Assembly (NCBI GenBank): GCA_964655115.1
Contig: CAZZKM010000031.1
Coordinates: forward strand, 1 to 9,844
DNA length: 9,844 nt
Origin: ATZT02 sp964655115
GTDB lineage: Bacteria > Actinomycetota > Actinomycetes > S36-B12 > UBA5976
Direction of reading: 5' to 3'
Part shown: positions 5,508 to 9,844 of the stretch, in pieces
Layout: the number at the start of each line of letters is the position of its first letter
Position numbering within the stretch: the first letter of the stretch is position 1
Position numbers and translations under genes: made by a program
Notes under the pieces: model-generated
What the model saw: the letters and a program-made list of their open reading frames with translations, nothing else
The model's database searches: none
What the model was told of the DNA's origin: nothing

Positions 5508-7097
5508 TTGACTAAGAAAAAAGTTATTGTGCTGCCCGTAAAATATGTTGCTGCAGGTCCTGGAGATCCTCAACTTATAACTTTGCGCGGAATTAATGCT
5601 ATTAAAGAAGCAGAATTAATTATTGCTGATGTAAACACCATGGAAATTGCTACAACTCATGCGAATGAAAATGCAGATGTTGTTGCAGCAGTTGATGAAG
5701 ATGGTGTGCCAATGGCTCCAGCAGTTAGAGCACGTATTGCAATTGATGCGGCAAAAGAAGGCGCAGTAGTTGTAAGACTTTGCGCAGGAGATCCTGTAGT
5801 TGAAGATGGACTATCTGTTGAAGTTTCAACATTAGCTAAATCAAAAATTGAATTTGAATATATTCCAGGAGTTTCACCAATTACTGCAGTACCAACTCAT
5901 GCAGGTATTTCACTTTTTGCAAACAAAGGAAAAGAAGTTCACATCATAAATGGATCAGAACCAATTGATTGGTCATTACATTTAGATCCAAATATTCCAA
6001 TTGTGATTATTAATGCTGCAGATAAAGCACCAGCAATTGCAAGTGCACTAATTGCTCGCGGTCGTGATGCTGCAACTCCAATTTCAGTTACACGTGATGG
6101 AAGTACTACAGATCAAAGAACAATTGTTTCCACTTTAGAAAATATTGCTGTTGTTGCAAAAGCAGCAAGACAATCTGGTCCTGGAGTTATTGTGGTGGGC
6201 GATGCTATTAATCATCGTGACAAATATCAATGGTTTGAAAATAAACCTTTGTTTGGTTGGAAAGTTTTAGTTCCAAGAACTAAAGAAGATTCTGAAGATT
6301 TTCAAAAAATGTTGGCAGTTTATGGCGCAGTTTCAAATGAAGTTCCAACAATTTCTGTTGAACCACCAAGAACTCCACAACAAATGGAAAGAGCAGTTCA
6401 CGGTTTAGTATCTGGAAGATTTCAATGGGTGGTCTTTACAAGTACAAATGCCGTTAGAGCTGTAAAAGATAAGTTTATTGATTATGGTTTAGATGCAAGA
6501 GCTTTTGCAGGTTTAAAAGTAGCGGCTATTGGCCAACAAGTAATTGATGCCTTAGTTGAATTTGGTGTTAAACCTGATTTATTTCCAACTAAAGAACATA
6601 ATTCAGAAGGTTTATTAGAAGTATGGCCAAAGTATGACCAAGTATTAGATCCAATAAATCGTGTATTTTTACCAAGAGCCGATATTGCAACTGAAACTTT
6701 AGTTGAAGGAATGCAAGCTAAAGGTTGGGAAGTAGAAGACATTGTTGCCTTTAGAACTGTTAGAGCAGCTCCACCTCCTGCACACACAAGAGAACAAATT
6801 AAAACTGGTGGTTTTGATGCAGTGCTATTTACTTCAGCAAGCACAGTTAGAAATTTGGTAGGAATTGCAGGAAAACCACACGCTTCAACAGTGGTTGCAG
6901 TAATTGGACCTCAAACTGCACAAGCCGCACAAGAACATGGTTTAAGAGTTGACGTGCAAGCAGAATCTCCAAATGTTTCTGTACTAATTGATGCATTGGC
7001 AGAACATGGTGAAAAATTACGTCTAGCTGCGATTGAAAATGGCGATAATGTGTGGCGTCCAAGTAAACGTCGCGGTTCAATGCGTCGCAGACACTAA
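5508..7097 (+). CDS. hemD: Uroporphyrinogen-III synthase fused to a methyltransferase-like domain (actinobacterial HemD)
   Basis: The 529-residue bidomain protein has the actinobacterial HemD form. Residues about 11-240 resemble a SAM-dependent uroporphyrinogen methyltransferase: GPGDP (17-21), AGDP (93-96) in place of the usual GGDP, PGVSPITAVPTHAGI (120-134). Residues about 248-500 are the uroporphyrinogen-III synthase domain, which cyclises hydroxymethylbilane: GWKVLVPRTKE, VEPPRTPQQMERAV, FTSTNAVRAV (310-319), PRADIATETLV, FTSASTVRNLVGIAGKPH (441-458). A basic tail (RPSKRRGSMRRRH) also occurs in relatives. Conservation is high and there is no stop or frameshift, so the gene is under selection. 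The start is TTG 5508 with a strong AGGAAAGG (5494-5501) six bases upstream. hemA and hemC, which should precede it, and hemB, which should follow, are absent, so its substrate supply is unclear. Methyltransferase activity is doubtful given the altered motif, but this divergence seems normal for the actinobacterial fusion. Confidence 0.95.
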   Translation: MTKKKVIVLPVKYVAAGPGDPQLITLRGINAIKEAELIIADVNTMEIATTHANENADVVAAVDEDGVPMAPAVRARIAIDAAKEGAVVVRLCAGDPVVEDGLSVEVSTLAKSKIEFEYIPGVSPITAVPTHAGISLFANKGKEVHIINGSEPIDWSLHLDPNIPIVIINAADKAPAIASALIARGRDAATPISVTRDGSTTDQRTIVSTLENIAVVAKAARQSGPGVIVVGDAINHRDKYQWFENKPLFGWKVLVPRTKEDSEDFQKMLAVYGAVSNEVPTISVEPPRTPQQMERAVHGLVSGRFQWVVFTSTNAVRAVKDKFIDYGLDARAFAGLKVAAIGQQVIDALVEFGVKPDLFPTKEHNSEGLLEVWPKYDQVLDPINRVFLPRADIATETLVEGMQAKGWEVEDIVAFRTVRAAPPPAHTREQIKTGGFDAVLFTSASTVRNLVGIAGKPHASTVVAVIGPQTAQAAQEHGLRVDVQAESPNVSVLIDALAEHGEKLRLAAIENGDNVWRPSKRRGSMRRRH

Positions 7098-7106
7098 GAA
7101 ATATTT

Positions 7107-7748
7107 ATGGCACAAAAAACCCAAGTCCACGTCTTAAGACATGGGGAAGTTTTTAATCCAGAAAAAATTCTTTATGGAAGATTACCTGGATATAAACTTT
7201 CCGAACTTGGCTTAAAAATGGCTGAACGTGCTGCAGATTTTTTTGCTAATAAAAACATTTCACTTGTAGTTTCTTCCCCTTTGGAAAGAGCTCAACAAAC
7301 AGCTTTACCAACTGCTAAAAAACACAACTTAGAAATTGAAACCGATGATCTATTAATTGAGGCAGAAAATGTTTTTGAAGGAAAAAAAGTTTCAGTTGGA
7401 GACGGAGCATTAAGTCAACCTCGAAACTGGTGGTACTTAAGAAATCCGATAACACCATCATGGGGGGAACCTTATAAAAAAGTTGCTGAAAGAATGCGTA
7501 CTGCAATTTTTTCAGCTCGCGATGTCGCAAAAGGAAAAGAAGCTTTATTAGTTTCGCATCAATTGCCAATTTGGATTGCTAGATTATCGGCTGAAGGTAG
7601 ATCTTTTGTTCATGATCCAAGAAAAAGACAATGTAGCCTTGCAAGTGTTACGACATTTGTTTTTGATGGCGATTCATTAGTTGCAGTTGAATACCAAGAA
7701 CCAGCAGCAGATCTATTAAAAGATGCAAGCAAAATATCTGGGGCGTAG
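7107..7748 (+). CDS. Histidine phosphatase family protein (phosphoglycerate-mutase-like, Rv0525-like)
   Basis: This 213-residue cytoplasmic phosphatase belongs to the histidine (branch 1) superfamily. The phosphorylated-histidine motif LRHGEV has Arg11-His12; SSPLERAQQTA supplies Arg61; Glu86 or Glu92 is the likely acid, and the second catalytic histidine is His151 (LLVSHQLP). Segments such as ILYGRLPGYKLSE and NPITPSWGEPY match the actinobacterial orthologue that sits between hemL and the cytochrome c maturation genes (Rv0525), so it is not a glycolytic mutase. Its substrate is unknown. Here it follows hemD by 9 bases, with hemL and hemB missing. The ribosome site is weak (AAGAA about 8 bases upstream), suggesting coupling to hemD translation. 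Its 3' end overlaps the resA start by 26 bases. Confidence 0.92.
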   Translation: MAQKTQVHVLRHGEVFNPEKILYGRLPGYKLSELGLKMAERAADFFANKNISLVVSSPLERAQQTALPTAKKHNLEIETDDLLIEAENVFEGKKVSVGDGALSQPRNWWYLRNPITPSWGEPYKKVAERMRTAIFSARDVAKGKEALLVSHQLPIWIARLSAEGRSFVHDPRKRQCSLASVTTFVFDGDSLVAVEYQEPAADLLKDASKISGA

Positions 7749-8301
7749 TTTTAAGTTATTAATTATTTCATTATTAATAACATCTTGCGCAACACCGGTT
7801 TCAAATATTTCAAGTGATGCAGAATCTGGATTTGTTTCAGGAGATGGAACATCTGTTTTTTTAAATAAATCAGATAGAAAACCTGCTCCAGATCTTTTGA
7901 ATATAGAATTTTTATCATCTGAAATAGATTTAAAAAGTTTAAAAAATAAAGTCGTCTTGATCAACGTTTGGGGATCTTGGTGCAGTCCATGTAGAAAAGA
8001 AGCTCCAGAATTAGAAGAGTTATATTTAAAAAATAAAGCAAATAATGTGGAATTTATAGGAATTAATATAAGAGATTCAAAAATATCTGCAAAAAGATTT
8101 ATTGACAATTTTTCAATTACATATCCAAATATTTATGATCGTGACGGAAAACTGTTGTTAGGTTACAAAGATTCACTACCTGCAAATGCAATACCTTCAA
8201 CGATTTTGATTGATAAGAATGGACTGGTTGCAGCAAGACAACTTGGTCCTATAGATAAATCTTTGATTCAGGGTTTTATTACAGAATTGGTTGAAGAATG
8301 A
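7723..8301 (+). CDS. resA: Thioredoxin-like lipoprotein for cytochrome c maturation (ResA/CcsX)
   Basis: The extracytoplasmic thiol-disulfide reductase keeps the CxxCH cysteines of apocytochrome c reduced for haem attachment. The 192-residue product starts with a lipoprotein signal peptide: basic n-region, hydrophobic KLLIISLLIT, lipobox ITSC with Cys22 as lipidation site. A linker leads to a TlpA/ResA-type thioredoxin domain (about 55-190) with VWGSWCSPCRKEAP (CxxC at C87/C90), RDSKISAKRFIDNF and the cis-proline loop AIPST (Pro158). ATG 7723 is the first start that leaves the whole signal peptide; it lies inside the phosphatase gene in another frame, with only AAAAG before it, so translational coupling is likely. 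The ATGA overlap with ccdA places both in one unit: CcdA is expected to supply its electrons. Confidence 0.93.
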   Translation: MQAKYLGRSFKLLIISLLITSCATPVSNISSDAESGFVSGDGTSVFLNKSDRKPAPDLLNIEFLSSEIDLKSLKNKVVLINVWGSWCSPCRKEAPELEELYLKNKANNVEFIGINIRDSKISAKRFIDNFSITYPNIYDRDGKLLLGYKDSLPANAIPSTILIDKNGLVAARQLGPIDKSLIQGFITELVEE

Positions 8302-9029
8302 ATTTAGTTACCGACGGTTCATTATTTTTAGCAATTTTTGTTGCTTTTTTTGCAGGAATTATTTCTTTCCTCTCACCATGTGTTCTGCCTTTAGTTCCAG
8401 GCTATTTATCAATAATTACAGGATCAAGTTTTGAAAAAAATAATAAAATAACCAAATCTAAAGCAGTCTTTGCAACCTTATTATTTATTTTAGGATTTAG
8501 TTTAGTTTTTGTTTCTATTGGAATGTTTTTTGGAAGTTTAGGGGGTTGGCTTCTTTCGAACATTCAAGTTTTGGAAAGGATTTTTGGAATAATAATAATT
8601 TTACTGGGTTTAAGTTATCTTGGGTTTATAAATATATTCAATAAAGAATTTAAAGTTAAGTTTAAATCAAAGCAAGGTTTAGCTGGTGCATTTATTTTAG
8701 GTTTTGTATTTTCGTTGGGCTGGACTCCATGTATTGGGCCTACTTTAGCTGCAGTCCAATCCTTAGCATTTAGTGAAGCAACTTTTTTTAGAGGTGCAAT
8801 TTTGTCTACTTTTTATTCACTTGGATTAGGAATACCTTTTCTATTTCTAACAATACTTTTTGAAAAATCTATGAAAACAGTGAAATGGTTAAGAAAAAAA
8901 CAAAAATTATTTATTTCTATAGGTGGAATTTTGCTAATAATTCTAGGTCTACTTTTGGTTACTGGATTATGGAATTTAGTAAGTATTGAGTTAAGGGTAT
9001 TTATGGCAGGATTTACTCCAATTTTATGA
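8298..9029 (+). CDS. ccdA: Cytochrome c biogenesis transmembrane thiol transporter CcdA
   Basis: CcdA is a small membrane protein of the DsbD/CcdA family that carries reducing equivalents from cytoplasmic thioredoxin across the membrane to ResA. The 243-residue product has about six hydrophobic segments, near 8-26, 57-80, 94-112, 128-152, 165-187 and 204-226. The two redox cysteines sit in the family motifs FLSPCVLPLVPGYLS (Cys28) and GWTPCIGPTLAAV (Cys145). The start overlaps the resA stop as ATGA and its own stop overlaps the resB start in the same way, so it is tightly coupled. It is AT-rich (18 of 60 G+C in the line at 8281-8340), less GC than the clpC lines counted. The length is usual and no defect is visible. 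Confidence 0.95.
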   Translation: MNLVTDGSLFLAIFVAFFAGIISFLSPCVLPLVPGYLSIITGSSFEKNNKITKSKAVFATLLFILGFSLVFVSIGMFFGSLGGWLLSNIQVLERIFGIIIILLGLSYLGFINIFNKEFKVKFKSKQGLAGAFILGFVFSLGWTPCIGPTLAAVQSLAFSEATFFRGAILSTFYSLGLGIPFLFLTILFEKSMKTVKWLRKKQKLFISIGGILLIILGLLLVTGLWNLVSIELRVFMAGFTPIL

Positions 9030-9844
9030 CCAATAAACAAATATCTACTAAGCAAAGAACTGAAACAGTTTTGCCACCTTTAAATTTTTTGGGTTTCACA
9101 AGATGGATGTGGCGTCAGTTAACAAGTATGAACACAGCATTACTTTTACTGCTATTCGTGGCTTTAGCAGCAATTCCTGGTTCGATTTTGCCACAAAAAA
9201 CTGCATCACTAATCAGAGTAAACAATTGGAAAAATGATAATCCTAATCTTGCTGATTTATTTGAAAGTTTGAGTTTTTTTGATGTTTATGGTTCGGTTTG
9301 GTTTTCAGCAATATACATACTTTTAATGATCTCGATAATAGGTTGTGTAATTCCTAGATTGAAAATTTATTTTGAAAACTGGCAAGAAGTTCCTACTAAG
9401 ACACCTGGTGTTATTACAAAGTTTTCAAATTATCAAAAAGTAAAGATTAAAAAAACTTCTATAAGTAAAATCGAAAAAATCGCTAAAGATAAAGGTTGGA
9501 GAACTTTACTTAATAATAATTCATTAACTATCGAAAAAGGATATAGCCGAGAAGCTGGAAATTTACTTTTTCATTTTAGTTTGATTATTATTACAGTGGC
9601 TCTTGCATTCGGTGCCCTTTTTAGTTATCGCGGCACAGTTGTTATAAAAGAAAACACAGGTTTTTCAAACACTATAACTCAATATGACGATTTTAGAGCG
9701 GGACGTTTCTTTTCTGAAACTCAATTACCAAATTTCTTTTTTACTTTAAATGACTTTGAAGTTGATTTTGAAAGAAGTGAAATTCAAAGAGGTGCTCCAA
9801 GAAAATTTGAAGCAAATATAACTTTGAATAATGAGAAAACTTTT
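9026..9844 (+). CDS. resB: Cytochrome c biogenesis protein ResB (3' end outside window)
   Basis: ResB pairs with CcsA (ResC) to move haem across the membrane and attach it to apocytochrome c (system II). The frame from ATG 9026, overlapping the ccdA stop as ATGA, stays open for 273 codons to the last base, so the gene is cut by the window edge. Features in order: hydrophobic segment about 37-54 within LTSMNTALL...AAIPGSILPQ, then LSFFDVYGSVWFSAIY running into segment 2 (about 92-110, ending GCVIPR), a cytoplasmic stretch, and segment 3 (about 178-198, GNLLFHFSLIIITVALAFGALF) whose His183 is the likely haem-ligand histidine of the family. A large extracytoplasmic domain begins at about 200. 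The rest of this domain, the last membrane segment and the expected ccsA gene lie beyond the window. Confidence 0.93.
   Translation, partial: MTNKQISTKQRTETVLPPLNFLGFTRWMWRQLTSMNTALLLLLFVALAAIPGSILPQKTASLIRVNNWKNDNPNLADLFESLSFFDVYGSVWFSAIYILLMISIIGCVIPRLKIYFENWQEVPTKTPGVITKFSNYQKVKIKKTSISKIEKIAKDKGWRTLLNNNSLTIEKGYSREAGNLLFHFSLIIITVALAFGALFSYRGTVVIKENTGFSNTITQYDDFRAGRFFSETQLPNFFFTLNDFEVDFERSEIQRGAPRKFEANITLNNEKTF

Noticed and set aside
6482..7080. Open frames on the minus strand inside hemD and similar ones in clpC, the phosphatase, resA and ccdA
   Set aside because: They lie opposite strongly conserved genes, have low-complexity translations and no family motifs.
5508..7097. hemD as a decaying pseudogene after loss of neighbours
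   Set aside because: Full length, strong ribosome site, no frameshift, and both synthase motifs and the basic tail are intact.

Overview
The window comes from a low-GC (roughly 30-45% GC in hand-counted lines), gene-dense member of the Actinomycetota. The evidence is an actinobacterial-type ClpC, a BldC-like HTH protein followed further on by a DUF836 glutaredoxin-like gene, an actinobacterial Rex, the long HemD fused to an N-terminal methyltransferase-like domain, and the order HemD / histidine phosphatase / ResA / CcdA / ResB. From memory, this order matches the Mycobacterium tuberculosis Rv0500-Rv0528 region and the Streptomyces rex-hemACD region, but here it is strongly condensed. AT-rich coding, short spacers and stop/start overlaps fit a streamlined, probably aquatic lineage such as acI/Nanopelagicales. 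That placement is an inference, not proven by the window.

Layout: (1) 1-2410, clpC, lacking its first ~37 codons at the window edge, convergent with proC (3209-2412, minus strand) across a single base. (2) 3291-4085, a nine-cysteine protein of unknown function, divergent from proC. (3) 4086-4258, a C-rich, G-poor intergenic stretch leading to the BldC-like gene (4259-4465), whose stop codon lies in a perfect terminator hairpin. (4) 4511-4753, a CxxC glutaredoxin-like gene with no ATG, GTG or TTG start. (5) 4765-4786, a perfect palindrome matching the Rex operator, just upstream of rex (4803-5495). (6) rex, hemD (5508-7097), histidine phosphatase (7107-7748), resA (7723-8301), ccdA (8298-9029) and resB (9026 to beyond the window), which look like one operon.

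How it works together: Rex senses NADH/NAD+ and probably represses its own operon. That operon carries the thiol-reduction and haem-ligation machinery of system II cytochrome c maturation (ResA, CcdA, ResB, with CcsA expected next). The haem genes that normally sit at the same locus are absent: hemA and hemC between rex and hemD (12-bp gap), and hemB and hemL between hemD and the phosphatase (9-bp gap). An apparently intact hemD remains. This fits haem auxotrophy, which has been reported in acI-type actinobacteria, and it is the most interesting signal here. I found no mobile element, CRISPR array, tRNA, rRNA or wholly new system. There is no gene-free stretch longer than 300 bases.
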